64,000 nucleotides of DNA from Thermonema lapsum (GCF_011761635.1 NZ_JAASRN010000002.1:646634-710633); one strand, 5' to 3'. Numbered from the stretch's first letter, positions 1-9,933 are shown. Notes: a model not told the origin generated them from the sequence alone. Numbers and translations: made by a program.

Positions 1-1330
1 AACGCAACGAAGCCCATTCATAATAAAGGTGCTCGGGTGAGGCATCGGCTAAAGGAAGCAGCCATTTTTTTATTTGACGCACGCGGTCGTGAATAAAAGG
101 TATTTTAGCCACCCATGGCTTGGCAATTTTAGCCATCTGGCGATACAAGGCAGGATTATTCAACCAATAAAACCACGCCCGATGACGCTCATAGCCGCCC
201 CACCACTCATCTGCTCCACTACCACTCAACACACAGCGGCTCAAGGCAGCCGTTTGTGCTGCCAATGCATCTATCAAGGCAGTCGCCGGGTCGGCAATAG
301 GCTGGTCGGCAAGTTGCCAGAAAGTAGGCAGTTGTTCAAGAAAATCATCTCGTTTTATGATTACGGGCTGCCACTCTGCTCGAAAATAGCGCGCTACTTT
401 TTGAGCATAAACGGCATCCTGAGTAGCCGTGGGCTGTTTCCTACGATTTTCGGGCACAATCGTGAATGCAGGCACCGCCGTTTTGCCTTCTTCGCGCAAA
501 AGTGCCAGCAGCAGCGAAGAGTCCACTCCACCGCTAAGCCATACCGCCGGATTGCCTACCCTACTTTGCATAACTACTGCCTCCAAGAGCCAAGCATGGG
601 CAGTTTCTACCATTTGAGTGTCGTTAAGGTGGGGATATGTAAATCGCACAGGATTCCAATCGTCCAGCCGCTCTTTGTGGTGTTCGAGCAGCATTCGAGG
701 ATGAAGCGGCAAATGCCATACACCCGCCGGTAAGGTTTTGATTTCCCTGAAAAAAGTTTTTCCTACTTCTGGTGCCCGAAAACGCCAATAGTGTTGGATT
801 TGCTGCGGACAGGGTGTCAAACGGCACAAACCACTTGCCTGAATCGCCTTTATCTCCGAAGCAATGACAAGGTAACGTTCATCTTCATAGTAATAGAGCG
901 GCTTGATAAGTTGCTCATCGCGCCCCATCAACAAGCGATTGTGCACTTGGTCATAAGCTACCCATGCATACATACCCTCTAAGGTAGGCACTGTTTCTTC
1001 GTGAAGCCGGGCATGCAGGCAACGCCAGAGCAATTCAGTATCGGAAGGCGTATGATGCAGCGAAAAATGCTGGCTCAGCTTGGTGGTATTGTATATTTGT
1101 CCGTTGTAAACCAAGTAAAGAGGATAAGTAGGGTTGCAGACTGGCTGCCGAGGGGCATTTTCATAAAAACTCAAGAGCGTATGCCCCATAAATAGCTGTC
1201 CATGCGTAAGCTTAAGCTTCAGCCAATGAGCATCGTCAGGACCCCGATTTGCCAAGCGGCGAAGCATCTGCCGCATAGGTTGTTCGTCGAGGCGGGCATA
1301 CTTGTCCCATATAACCGCGATACCACACAT
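1..1330 (-). CDS. asnB: Asparagine synthetase (glutamine-hydrolysing), 3' part outside window
   Basis: This enzyme makes asparagine from aspartate, ATP and glutamine in the cytoplasm. The reading frame starts at the ATG whose complement is 1328-1330 and stays open to the left edge, giving the first 443 or so residues. It begins MCGI, so Cys2 is the glutaminase nucleophile. RGPDD (about residues 30-34) and NGQIYN (about 72-77) belong to the N-terminal amidotransferase domain. The ATP-pyrophosphatase loop SGGVDSS lies near residue 266 and GSGADE follows. Family members are near 600 residues, so roughly the last quarter is missing. The start lies 6 bases after the stop of the PolX-like gene, so the two are probably cotranscribed. 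The long open frames on the other strand here are shadows. Confidence 0.93.
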   Translation of the reverse strand, partial: MCGIAVIWDKYARLDEQPMRQMLRRLANRGPDDAHWLKLKLTHGQLFMGHTLLSFYENAPRQPVCNPTYPLYLVYNGQIYNTTKLSQHFSLHHTPSDTELLWRCLHARLHEETVPTLEGMYAWVAYDQVHNRLLMGRDEQLIKPLYYYEDERYLVIASEIKAIQASGLCRLTPCPQQIQHYWRFRAPEVGKTFFREIKTLPAGVWHLPLHPRMLLEHHKERLDDWNPVRFTYPHLNDTQMVETAHAWLLEAVVMQSRVGNPAVWLSGGVDSSLLLALLREEGKTAVPAFTIVPENRRKQPTATQDAVYAQKVARYFRAEWQPVIIKRDDFLEQLPTFWQLADQPIADPATALIDALAAQTAALSRCVLSGSGADEWWGGYERHRAWFYWLNNPALYRQMAKIAKPWVAKIPFIHDRVRQIKKWLLPLADASPEHLYYEWASLR

Positions 1331-1336
1331 AAGGGC

Positions 1337-3037
1337 TTATGCCTTTTGTGCAAAAAAGTCTAAAAAATCATGGCAGTTCAAGCAGTTAAGACAAACCTCT
1401 TTCAGCATTCCCCCTTTTCGCGCCAGCTGCAGCCCCCACTCCATGTATTCCAGCTCTTCGCAGCTATGTGCATCAGGCGTAATCAATAACTTTACCCCCT
1501 GCTCCATGGCATAAAAAATCCATTCCCAATCTAAATCTGAACGCGAGGGAGTAGCATTCACTTCTATTGCCACTTTGTGTTCGGCGCATGCCCGCACGAT
1601 GGCTTCCATGTCGAGAGGGTAACCGTCACGGGCAAGCAAAATGCGACCGGTTAGGTGTCCCAAAATATGCACATGAGGGTTGGCAATGGCTTTCAATAGC
1701 CGTTGTGTTGCCTTCTGGCGATTCATAGAAAGCCCCGAATGGATGGAAGCAATTACAAAGTCGAACTGTGCCAAAAAATCGTCGGAGAAATCCAAGCTGC
1801 CATCTGCTAAGATGTCCACCTCGATGCCTTTTAGCAAACGGAAATCCGTGAGTTGTCTGTTGATGCGCTCGATTTCTTGCCATTGTTGGCGCACCCGTTC
1901 TTCACTGAGCCCGTTGGCGTAAAAAGCCGACTGCGAGTGGTCGGTGATACCTAAATATTCATAGCCCAGACGACGGGCATGCTCTGCCATTTCCATTAAG
2001 GAGTTTTTGCCGTCGCTGTAGGTAGTATGTGCATGCACCACTCCCCGCAGGTCTTGGCGCTCCACAAGGCGGTCGAGTGTGTATTTCTGAGCCCATTCCC
2101 ACTCGTGCTTCCCTTCCCGCATCTCCGGGATAATGTAAGGGACACCCAAATGTGCATAGATAGCCTGTTCCGAAGGGGCAGAAGGCATACTGAGCGCAGC
2201 TTGAAGTAAGGTCTGTCCATGTACATGGTGCGCCAAATGCGCTTCGGTTGCCGTAAGCATCAAATGCATAAAAGCGCGCTGCTCTGGCATGACGGCATGC
2301 ACTTCTACGGGTATGTGGTAGTGCCGGTCTATGCCACGCCAACAGAAAAGCCCACTGTTTTCAGGAATTTCTTCTAAGCGCTCTATGGTGCGCAGACAAG
2401 CATGCAAAGCCGCAGGCGATTCCACGAGCACCATCAATTCAATACTTGAAATCACCGGTTCTTTGCGCGCCAATGCGCCCACTGGACTTGCTTCGGTTTT
2501 CAAACGCTCTTTTATTTCCTTTTGTATGTCAAGAGCTACTGCCGCCGCTTGCAGCCACAACAGCTTGCCCTGGGTTTGTTTCAAAAAAGCGATGCCCTCC
2601 AAGATAGCCTGCTGTGTCTTTTCGCCCATTCCCGGTAAGCGTGCCAATTTACCTTCTAAACAAGCTTGCTCTAAGCTTTGGAGCGAGTCGATACCCAATT
2701 CCTCCCATAAGCGCTTGATTTTCTTCACTCCCAGCCCCTTGATTCGAAAAAGGTCCAGCAAACCTTTTGGAGTACGCTCCAGCAGCTCGTCCAACTCTTT
2801 GAAACTGCCTGAGGCTGTTATTTCTTTTATCTTTTCGGCAATGCTTTTACCAATGCCCGGAAGTTTGATAAGCTCGGCAACAGGCAAGTCTGCCAATGGT
2901 TCTTCTTGCTTCTCTATGCGGAATGCTGCCGCATGATAAACCCGTGCCTTCTGCTCTACACCATGCAATTCAAGCAATTGAGCATATAATTCCAATTGAT
3001 GCGCTATAGCCCGGTTGTCCATATCTATTGGATTCAT
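1337..3037 (-). CDS. polX: PolX-like protein: helix-hairpin-helix, degenerate polymerase palm, PHP phosphoesterase
   Basis: This belongs to the bacterial PolX family, repair proteins with a family X polymerase joined to a PHP nuclease. I chose MNPIDMDN as start (566 residues) because the upstream codons run into the divergent gene. Helix-hairpin-helix motifs are visible (LPGIGKSIAEKI near residue 54, RIKGLGVKKIK near 96). The PHP domain (about 335-566) keeps its metal ligands: HAHTTYSDG, ITDHSQS, EVDILADGSLDF, ASIHSG, ILGHLTGR, ITPDAHS. The palm motif normally read as GDIDLL is SSIEL here (2431-2458), the later VDLR-type aspartate is VEVH (about 2290-2310), and YFTGS is MLTAT. The protein is therefore probably a PHP nuclease or phosphoesterase with no polymerase activity. 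It is followed by asnB. Confidence 0.85.
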   Translation of the reverse strand: MNPIDMDNRAIAHQLELYAQLLELHGVEQKARVYHAAAFRIEKQEEPLADLPVAELIKLPGIGKSIAEKIKEITASGSFKELDELLERTPKGLLDLFRIKGLGVKKIKRLWEELGIDSLQSLEQACLEGKLARLPGMGEKTQQAILEGIAFLKQTQGKLLWLQAAAVALDIQKEIKERLKTEASPVGALARKEPVISSIELMVLVESPAALHACLRTIERLEEIPENSGLFCWRGIDRHYHIPVEVHAVMPEQRAFMHLMLTATEAHLAHHVHGQTLLQAALSMPSAPSEQAIYAHLGVPYIIPEMREGKHEWEWAQKYTLDRLVERQDLRGVVHAHTTYSDGKNSLMEMAEHARRLGYEYLGITDHSQSAFYANGLSEERVRQQWQEIERINRQLTDFRLLKGIEVDILADGSLDFSDDFLAQFDFVIASIHSGLSMNRQKATQRLLKAIANPHVHILGHLTGRILLARDGYPLDMEAIVRACAEHKVAIEVNATPSRSDLDWEWIFYAMEQGVKLLITPDAHSCEELEYMEWGLQLARKGGMLKEVCLNCLNCHDFLDFFAQKA

Positions 3038-3076
3038 TAACTTAACTTTTGTAAAGTACAACCAATTAGAATCCTC

Positions 3077-3502
3077 ATGCAAAGCTTACCCCAAAAAATC
3101 ATTATCTGGAGCTTTCTCAGCTATCTTTGGATGCTTGGAACTGCTCATCAATGTAGTAAAAAAAGCCAACAAAACACCTCTGTAGCGCAAGACAACAGCT
3201 ATCAAAGCATGCTTTTTCAAACGGAGTGGGTGCATGCCCGCGAACAAGACCAAAACGGTATGGAAGTATATGTAAAAGAAGGCAGTAAATTGCCCCCGGC
3301 TCGCTTTCGTGAGCGCATGAAATTCGACGAAGACGGCACCTTCCACTGGCTGATGCTTGCCCCCAACGATGCACACAAAATGAACAAAGGCAGCTGGGAA
3401 AAAATAGATAACAATAAAGTGAGGGTACGCATCGACGATAAACAATGGACTATTGAGTTCAAAGAGATAAGCCCCGAACGAATAGTGATTATCCGGCAGT
3501 GA
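3077..3502 (+). CDS. Small secreted protein of unknown function
   Basis: A 141-residue protein with an N-terminal hydrophobic stretch (about residues 8-22) that ends near a cysteine (TAHQC). It could be a lipoprotein, but the lipobox is poor. The mature part has a charged pattern, LPPARFRERMKFDEDGTF, then GSWEK and a run of short beta-like segments, reminiscent of small lipocalin-like domains common in Bacteroidota. I do not recognise a named family. It is divergent from the PolX-like gene with about 40 bases between starts, and a strong hairpin terminator follows its stop. Confidence 0.6.
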   Translation: MQSLPQKIIIWSFLSYLWMLGTAHQCSKKSQQNTSVAQDNSYQSMLFQTEWVHAREQDQNGMEVYVKEGSKLPPARFRERMKFDEDGTFHWLMLAPNDAHKMNKGSWEKIDNNKVRVRIDDKQWTIEFKEISPERIVIIRQ

Positions 3503-3529
3503 AAAAGAAATCTCGACGGAACAAAAAAG

Positions 3530-3563
3530 AGCGGATGCCTCTACTCCAAGTCATCCGCTTTTT
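3530..3563 (+). terminator. Rho-independent terminator
   Basis: Inverted arms AGCGGATG (3530-3537) and CATCCGCT (3552-3559) are followed directly by a T run. It ends transcription of the small secreted protein and lies between two convergent genes. Confidence 0.75.
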
Positions 3564-3595
3564 GAGTGGTCTGCCGCCTATGGCATAAGGTGCGG

Positions 3596-4030
3596 CTACT
3601 TTATCTTTTTCAGGATTTGCTCCATCACATACAGAAAATGGTCAGGGGCATGATAGCCAATCACTTTTTCTACCAATCGCCCTTCCGAGTTGAAAAAGTA
3701 AATGCTTGGATACGCTTGTACGCGGTATTTGTCTGCCAACCCTATGCCTTCTCCTTTTTCTGCATTCACGCGGTAAGCAATATAGTGTTTATTGGCAAAG
3801 TCGCCGACTTCTTTATTGCGAAAGGTGTTTTTCTCAAGCATCTTGCAAGGTCCGCACCAATCGGTATAGAAATCCACAAAGAAGGGCTTCCCTGTCTTTT
3901 TGGCTTCGTTCAAAAGCTCTTGCCAAGACCCTTCAAAAAACACAATTCCTGCGGTACTGTGTTGTGCGTAGGCTTCTGCCCCTATCAACAAGCACAAACC
4001 CAGTACTAAGTAAACAAGTTTTCTTTTCAT
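3596..4030 (-). CDS. Periplasmic thioredoxin-family protein
   Basis: A 144-residue thioredoxin-fold protein. The chosen start MKRKLVYLV gives a clean signal peptide ending AEAYAQ, so it acts in the periplasm. The active site is WCGPC within FYTDWCGPCKML, and the cis-proline region reads VQAYPSIYFF. The pattern GKPFFVDFYTDWCG resembles the thioredoxin-like domain of DsbD rather than cytoplasmic TrxA. It probably reduces or oxidises disulfides of envelope proteins; the partner cannot be told. An in-frame upstream ATG at 4084 would place extra polar residues before the signal peptide, so I rejected it. Confidence 0.8.
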   Translation of the reverse strand: MKRKLVYLVLGLCLLIGAEAYAQHSTAGIVFFEGSWQELLNEAKKTGKPFFVDFYTDWCGPCKMLEKNTFRNKEVGDFANKHYIAYRVNAEKGEGIGLADKYRVQAYPSIYFFNSEGRLVEKVIGYHAPDHFLYVMEQILKKIK

Positions 4031-4280
4031 AGTTTTCGCTTTTTTCTTCTTAAAAACTAAGCACAAACCAAAACAGTGCCACAACTAAGCCCGTAGTAAA
4101 TATACAATAGTTTTTTGAGAAAAAACATTCAAACAAATGGCTGTTTTTCTCAAAACTACTGCCTTCGGTGTAGCCTGTAGAGGGAATTCTTTGCGGAAGG
4201 CTACTGCCACAAGGCAGCAATTCTCTATTTTTTCCTTATCTTAGGGTTTATGGATGCGAAAGTTAATTCGAGTATAGAAT

Positions 4281-7200
4281 ATGATACAAAAAATAAGACA
4301 ACTGAGCCTGAAACAAAAGCTGGCAATATTGTTTGGTGTCATGCTTTTGATGATTCTGAGCAGCTACTCGGTCGTTTTTTGGCAAAGTATGAAACTGCGC
4401 AAAGATGCTGGAACCATTGAGCTTTCGCGCAGCAATGAACGCCTCCTACGAGAAACTACCTTTTATGCTACGCTCATACTAAACGAAGAAATAGAGGCAA
4501 AAAGGGAGCTGCAAAAAAATATAGAACAATACAGCCAGAACCTCAACCTCTTGGACAAAGGGGGAGTCGTGCAAGTACAAACCGAGCGCATTCGTGTTTT
4601 ACCTCTTGAAGGTGCCAAACGGGTCGTTTTAGATAAGCTTAAACGGCAATGGAGCAGTTATCGCAGTGAACTGCAGGTGTTGCTCGAACGGCAGGTGGTT
4701 TTGGACACCATCGTCAATGAACAACAAATGAAAGCTCCAACCGAAGTGTTTGAGGGCTTCGAAGAAGTGCAAACTATAGTGTTGGAAACCGTAGCCCCCA
4801 AGGTAGAAAAAAAGCGAAACCCCGAAGTAGAGCGTGCCTTCCAAAACATCGTAGAACAATACCCAGCACTTCAAGAAAGCCATCACCAATTAACGGAGCT
4901 GCTGGTGCAAGACTATATCAAGCGCCAATTCCTTATTCGCTTAGCGATGATACTGGGGGCTCTGGGGCTGCTGAGCCTATGTGTGATAGGTTACCTTTAT
5001 TTCAGCCGGGGTTTCATCAAACCCATAGAGACATTCAGCCGCAGCGCTTTCGAGCTGGCACAAGGAAATGTGGAAAAGAAAGTATTGTATGAATCGAATG
5101 ACGAATTGGGCAAGCTGGCAGAACACCTCAACGCACTTGCCACAGGCTTGCGCGAAATTACACACTTCACCGAACAACTGAGAAAAAGAAATTTTGATTT
5201 TGACTTCAGTCCACGCAGTCCCAAAGACATGCTGGGGCAGTCGCTCGTAGAGCTGCGCGAACAATTGCGCCAACTTGCCGAGGAGGAAAAGCGCCGCCAA
5301 TGGGCAAACGAAGGATTCGCTCAATTGATTGGCATTCTGCGCGAATATGCCAACGACAGTGAAGAGCTGGCATACCAAGTCATTGCTTCGCTGGTGAAAT
5401 ATCTGGGCGCAGACCAAGGCGGCTTGTTCATACTCGAAGAAGACAAGGCAGGCAATCGCTATCTTGAACTCAAAGCCGCCTTTGCTTACAACCAACGCAA
5501 ATACCTACAAAAAAGACTCGAATTGGGGCAGAGCCTCGTGGGACAGGCAGTGCTCGAAAAAGACACTTTACACTTAGACAAACTCCCCCAAGATTATCTC
5601 GAGATTTCATCTGGTTTAGGTGAAGCCACCCCCAAGAACCTACTGATAGTGCCTTTAGTGGACCATGAAGAAACTTATGGTGCCATAGAAATCGCCTCGT
5701 TCAAGAAATTTGAAGCATATGAGGTCGAGTTTGTGCAAAAAGTTTCGGAAAACATAGCTTCTACCATCGCCACGCTCAAGCGTACTGCCCGCATGAACAG
5801 GCTGCTCGAAGAGTCGAAGGAAGCCGCCGAACAAATGCGCAAGCAAGAACAAGTCATGCGCAAGAGTATGGAAAAGCTAGCGCAGACACAGCAAGAAATG
5901 GAACGCAGCAAGCAGGAGCTTGAGCATATGAAAGAGAACCTAGAGCGGCAAGTGCGCCAACGCACCATAGAACTGCAAGAGAAAGAAGCGCAGTTGTCCG
6001 AAGCCCTGCGTTTGGCTAACCTCGCCCCTTGGAAACTCGACATAGAGCAAGAAGTAATCATTGCCAATGAACACCTCTACAACCTGCTCAAAACTAACCG
6101 GGAAGTAGAAAATGGCTATCAGCTGCCCACTGCCCGCTTCCTCAATAAATTTGTTGTAGAGGAAGACCGCAAGATGGTCGCCGACATCTTAGCCGAAGCC
6201 ATCAAAACCCCAGACGTCAATTATGAAGGCTTTACCGAATTCCGCATCCGTCAAAGCGATGGTGAAATACGCTACGTAACGCTTTCCATTAAAAAAGAGC
6301 TAAATGTCAACCGCGGCAAGGTGCTTTTCCTCTACGGTACCATCCAAGACATCACCCGCCAAAAACGCATCGAAGACCGCATCCGCCAGCAAAACGAAGA
6401 ACTCGAACGCCAAAAAACAGAACAAGAGAAGTTTGTTGCCATCATCGACAACACCACTGACTTGATTCTAATGACCGACTTACAATACCATATCAATTAC
6501 TCCAACAAAATCAGTGAGAAGCAATACGGTATCACGCCAACTAAAGGGGCGCGCCTGCAAGATTTGTTCGAAAAAACCGAATGGAAGCGCTTCATCCAAC
6601 AAGCCATCCCACAAGCCTTAGAAAAAGGATTTTGGGAAGGCGAGTTGGAAATCATCAGCCAGCGCACTTTCTTACCCGTGTACTGTGTGGGCAACGTCAT
6701 TGCCGTACGCGACAACCGGGGCGAAATCGTCGCCTTGGCTCTTATTCTACGCGACATTACCGAAAAGCAAAAGATAGAAAAAGAGCGCGAGTTGGAAAGC
6801 GCCCGTATGCGTGCCATCTTGGAGAGCACAGAAGATGAAATCGTTGCCGTGGACGAACACTTCCATATCATTTCGTTCAATACTCGCTGGGCTGATTTCA
6901 TGCGAAGAGAAACAGGTACCACCCCTACCATAGGGCAACACATTTTCAACGACTTTGAATACAAGCGCCCGCAGTTGAAAGCCCAACTCGAAGAGGACTT
7001 CAAGCGTGCACTCGAAAAAGGTACCTTCTCGAAAATAGACATCCACAAGGACATCAAAGCAGTAGAGCTCAGCAAAAAGAAAAAACAAACCGAAATCATA
7101 GAGCACGAACACTACTTCCTTCGCTTCTATAACCCCATGTATGACAAAGCTGGTAAACTAACCGGCATCGTTTGCTTCACCAAAGACATCACAGAACAAA

Positions 7201-8855
7201 AACTGGCTGAAAAAGCCATACAAAAAAGTGAGCAGCGCCTCAAAGCCATCTCGGAAGCTACCACAGAAGGCATTGTCATACATGACAAAGGATTCATTAA
7301 AGATGTAAACAGTGCTTTTTGCCGAATTTCCGGCTACTCTGAACAAGAGCTTTTCGGGCAATATTTCTTTGACTACTTGGACCCTGAAAGCAAAGCCTTG
7401 GCAATCATCAATATGCAATTGGGTTATGCTAAGCCCTTCGAAGCAGTGCTTATCAACAAAGCCGGCGAGGGCATTCCCATAGAAATCCACAACAAAGTGC
7501 ACGAATATGCCGGGCAACGCATCCGCATATTCTCAGTGCGCGATATCTCTATACAAAAAGAAGTGCAAGAAGAGCTACGCAAGTCGAAAGACATGCTGCA
7601 GAAAATCATAGATACACTGCCAAACAGTATCTTTTGGAAAGACCGCAACTCTGTTTATTTAGGATGCAACCAGCGTTTCTTGCAAATCATCGGCGCCAAG
7701 AGTATAGATGACATCATCGGCAAAACCGATTACGACCTGTGGGACGAGCACGAGGCTGAATTCTACATTGCCTCTGACCAAAAAGTAATGGAAACCGGCA
7801 TCCCCGAAATAGACATACTACAGTCTATTGTGCAAGCAGACGGCAAGCAAATATGGCTACGTGTAAGCAAAATACCATTTACCGACAACGAGGGTAATGT
7901 GATTGGTGTCATAGGCACCTACCAAGACATTACCGAGCAAAAAGAAAACGAAGAAGCCATCATCGAAAGCAAAGAGCGCCTGCGTCAACAAATAGAAATC
8001 ATTACTACTTTGGGGGCACAGCGTGTAGATGAAGAGGGGCTACGCGCCTTTGCCCAAGAGGTAACCAAAGCCGTTGCCAACACTATCAATGTAGCACGGG
8101 TGAGTGTGTGGGAATACCAAGACGGACAACTCAAGTGTGTGGATGTGTATGACCGCACAGTAGACCGCCACTCTTCTGGGAAAATATTGTTGGAAGAGAA
8201 AGCACCCAAGTTCTTCAAAACACTGAAAGAAGAACCCGTCATAGTGGCAGAGTATGCCCAAGTGGACCCACGCACCAAAGAGCTGACTATGGAATATCTG
8301 GCAGCTGCCAGCATCACTTCGCTGCTGTGTTATCCTATTCGCATAGGCAATCGTTTGAAGGGGATGATTGTTTGTGAACATGTGCGCACACCTCGCGAAT
8401 GGCACATCGAAGAACAAAGCTTCGTTACATCTATGATGGACCTGCTGAGCCTGCGCATGGAAGAAATCGAACGCCAACAAATAGAAAAAGCCATGCGCGC
8501 CGTGCTGCGCCTGAGCGAACAGCTCATAGAGCAACGTACTTTGCCCATTGCCACTTTGGACCTCGGCACCCGCCTGCTCAACTTCAACAAAGGTTTCCGT
8601 CAAGAGATAGAGAGCATCTATGCCGTAGGCATTGAGAAGCGTGCCGCCTTACTCAACCTGATTCCTATTGAAGCCGACCGCAAGGCAATAGAAGAAATAC
8701 TAAACGAGGTAATGAAAGAACGACGCAGCCTCTTCCGGAAAATTACCCTTGGGCGTAGACACATAGACGTGATTGTCAATGTAGAGCCTATCATTGACGA
8801 AAACGACGACATACTGGGTTTTGCCTTTTCGTTCCGACAAGAACCACAAAACTAA
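4281..8855 (+). CDS. Giant membrane-bound PAS/GAF sensor without visible output domain
   Basis: This 1524-residue protein has two membrane segments (about residues 14-36 and 217-240) enclosing a periplasmic loop, then a HAMP domain (about 241-295) and a GAF domain (about 357-505). A long coiled coil (about 507-577) follows. Four further PAS domains start near 577, 717, 843 and 987, and a fifth near 1107. A second GAF domain lies at about 1249-1395, and a last PAS-like domain runs to the C-terminus. Typical PAS linker endings such as DITRQK, DITEKQ and DITEQK separate the units. I see no histidine-kinase H-box, HATPase, GGDEF, EAL or PP2C domain, and no obvious kinase gene sits next to it. It may signal by contact with another protein. 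A terminator follows at once. Confidence 0.85.
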   Translation: MIQKIRQLSLKQKLAILFGVMLLMILSSYSVVFWQSMKLRKDAGTIELSRSNERLLRETTFYATLILNEEIEAKRELQKNIEQYSQNLNLLDKGGVVQVQTERIRVLPLEGAKRVVLDKLKRQWSSYRSELQVLLERQVVLDTIVNEQQMKAPTEVFEGFEEVQTIVLETVAPKVEKKRNPEVERAFQNIVEQYPALQESHHQLTELLVQDYIKRQFLIRLAMILGALGLLSLCVIGYLYFSRGFIKPIETFSRSAFELAQGNVEKKVLYESNDELGKLAEHLNALATGLREITHFTEQLRKRNFDFDFSPRSPKDMLGQSLVELREQLRQLAEEEKRRQWANEGFAQLIGILREYANDSEELAYQVIASLVKYLGADQGGLFILEEDKAGNRYLELKAAFAYNQRKYLQKRLELGQSLVGQAVLEKDTLHLDKLPQDYLEISSGLGEATPKNLLIVPLVDHEETYGAIEIASFKKFEAYEVEFVQKVSENIASTIATLKRTARMNRLLEESKEAAEQMRKQEQVMRKSMEKLAQTQQEMERSKQELEHMKENLERQVRQRTIELQEKEAQLSEALRLANLAPWKLDIEQEVIIANEHLYNLLKTNREVENGYQLPTARFLNKFVVEEDRKMVADILAEAIKTPDVNYEGFTEFRIRQSDGEIRYVTLSIKKELNVNRGKVLFLYGTIQDITRQKRIEDRIRQQNEELERQKTEQEKFVAIIDNTTDLILMTDLQYHINYSNKISEKQYGITPTKGARLQDLFEKTEWKRFIQQAIPQALEKGFWEGELEIISQRTFLPVYCVGNVIAVRDNRGEIVALALILRDITEKQKIEKERELESARMRAILESTEDEIVAVDEHFHIISFNTRWADFMRRETGTTPTIGQHIFNDFEYKRPQLKAQLEEDFKRALEKGTFSKIDIHKDIKAVELSKKKKQTEIIEHEHYFLRFYNPMYDKAGKLTGIVCFTKDITEQKLAEKAIQKSEQRLKAISEATTEGIVIHDKGFIKDVNSAFCRISGYSEQELFGQYFFDYLDPESKALAIINMQLGYAKPFEAVLINKAGEGIPIEIHNKVHEYAGQRIRIFSVRDISIQKEVQEELRKSKDMLQKIIDTLPNSIFWKDRNSVYLGCNQRFLQIIGAKSIDDIIGKTDYDLWDEHEAEFYIASDQKVMETGIPEIDILQSIVQADGKQIWLRVSKIPFTDNEGNVIGVIGTYQDITEQKENEEAIIESKERLRQQIEIITTLGAQRVDEEGLRAFAQEVTKAVANTINVARVSVWEYQDGQLKCVDVYDRTVDRHSSGKILLEEKAPKFFKTLKEEPVIVAEYAQVDPRTKELTMEYLAAASITSLLCYPIRIGNRLKGMIVCEHVRTPREWHIEEQSFVTSMMDLLSLRMEEIERQQIEKAMRAVLRLSEQLIEQRTLPIATLDLGTRLLNFNKGFRQEIESIYAVGIEKRAALLNLIPIEADRKAIEEILNEVMKERRSLFRKITLGRRHIDVIVNVEPIIDENDDILGFAFSFRQEPQN

Positions 8856-8868
8856 GCACATAACACAC

Positions 8869-9840
8869 CTATCGCCCCTTGCTTGCGGCAAGGGGTTCTT
8901 TTTTCTCATCTGTTACAAAACGAATATTCCGTTTCAAGCCTTCATAGCCGGTGCGCTTGACTGCACTCCCCCGAAACAGATTTTCAAAAACTTCTTCGGT
9001 CAGCTCAATCCAATCGTTGCGACGCATGTTTTTGAGCGCTTCTGAAGGCATAAAATCTGCTTCGCCATGCGGACGGGCAAAACGGTTCCATGGACAAACG
9101 TCTTGGCATATGTCGCAACCAAAAATCCAATCTTGCATTTTGTCCTTAAATTCAGCGGGCAAATTGTCCTTCAACTCAATAGTCAAATAAGAGATGCAGC
9201 GGCTGCCATCTACCACATAAGGTGCCACAATGGCACCGGTAGGGCAGGCATCGATACAACGCGTACAAGTGCCGCAATAGTCTTTTATGGGACCATCGGG
9301 CTCCAAATCGAGGTCAATAATCAACTCAGCAATAAAAAAGAAACTCCCCATTTTGCGGTTGATGAGATTGGAATGCTTGCCTATCCATCCTAAACCACTG
9401 CGCTTTGCCCATACTTTATCCATCACAGGTGCCGAATCCACAAAAGCACGCCCATGCACCTCGCCCACTTCGCTCTGCAAGCGTTGCATGAAATACTTCA
9501 GCTTCTTTTTGATGACTTTATGGTAATCTTTGCCATAGGCATACTTCGATAGCTTCAAGTTGCCTTCTTGAGGCAATGTTTCGGGGGGATAGTAATTGTA
9601 AAGCAACGAAACCACCGAGCGTGCCCCCTCTACCAACTTGCGAGGGTCTAAGCGCTTGTCGAAGTGGTTTTCCATGTAGTGCATCTTGCCATGATAAGCC
9701 TGCTTGAGCCATGCTTCCAGACGCGGCGCTTCTTCTTCCAAAAAAGTAGCTTCGGAAATACCACAAAAATCAAATCCCAACTCAGCGGCTATCTTTTTGA
9801 CAAGGGCTGTATGTCGCTCACGCATTGCTTTCGGTGTCAT
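8869..9840 (-). CDS. queG: Epoxyqueuosine reductase
   Basis: QueG reduces epoxyqueuosine to queuosine in tRNA, the last step of the queuosine pathway, using cobalamin and two [4Fe-4S] clusters. The 323-residue product (start [10 protein letters not shown]) carries the cluster motifs [16 protein letters not shown] and [13 protein letters not shown]. It also has the N-terminal cobalamin-binding type segment, with GFDFCGIS and [16 protein letters not shown]. Length and motif order fit the family. An upstream ATG at 9897 adds residues not expected in the family. The 3' end overlaps a terminator that serves the opposite strand. Confidence 0.92.
   Translation of the reverse strand: MTPKAMRERHTALVKKIAAELGFDFCGISEATFLEEEAPRLEAWLKQAYHGKMHYMENHFDKRLDPRKLVEGARSVVSLLYNYYPPETLPQEGNLKLSKYAYGKDYHKVIKKKLKYFMQRLQSEVGEVHGRAFVDSAPVMDKVWAKRSGLGWIGKHSNLINRKMGSFFFIAELIIDLDLEPDGPIKDYCGTCTRCIDACPTGAIVAPYVVDGSRCISYLTIELKDNLPAEFKDKMQDWIFGCDICQDVCPWNRFARPHGEADFMPSEALKNMRRNDWIELTEEVFENLFRGSAVKRTGYEGLKRNIRFVTDEKKEPLAASKGR
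8875..8904 (+). terminator. Terminator of the PAS/GAF gene, lying inside the end of queG
   Basis: Arms CCCCTTGC (8875-8882) and GCAAGGGG (8888-8895) are followed by a T-rich run. It terminates rightward transcription, while the same bases code for the last residues of the convergent queG. Confidence 0.7.
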
Positions 9841-9933
9841 GGTTTGGATTTTTAGTGCCGGCTCAATACAAACACAAAAGTAAGCGTTTCTATTCACCCC
9901 CTTTTGTTTTCATTCCCCTCCCTCCTTGCAAAC

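Noticed and set aside
74-733. Long plus-strand open frame opposite asnB
   Set aside because: It is the complement of the glutaminase/synthetase coding region, and its product has no domain-like composition.
6497-7112. Minus-strand frames inside the PAS/GAF gene
   Set aside because: They are shadows of a gene with clear domain structure on the plus strand; their serine- and phenylalanine-rich products are typical of antisense translation.
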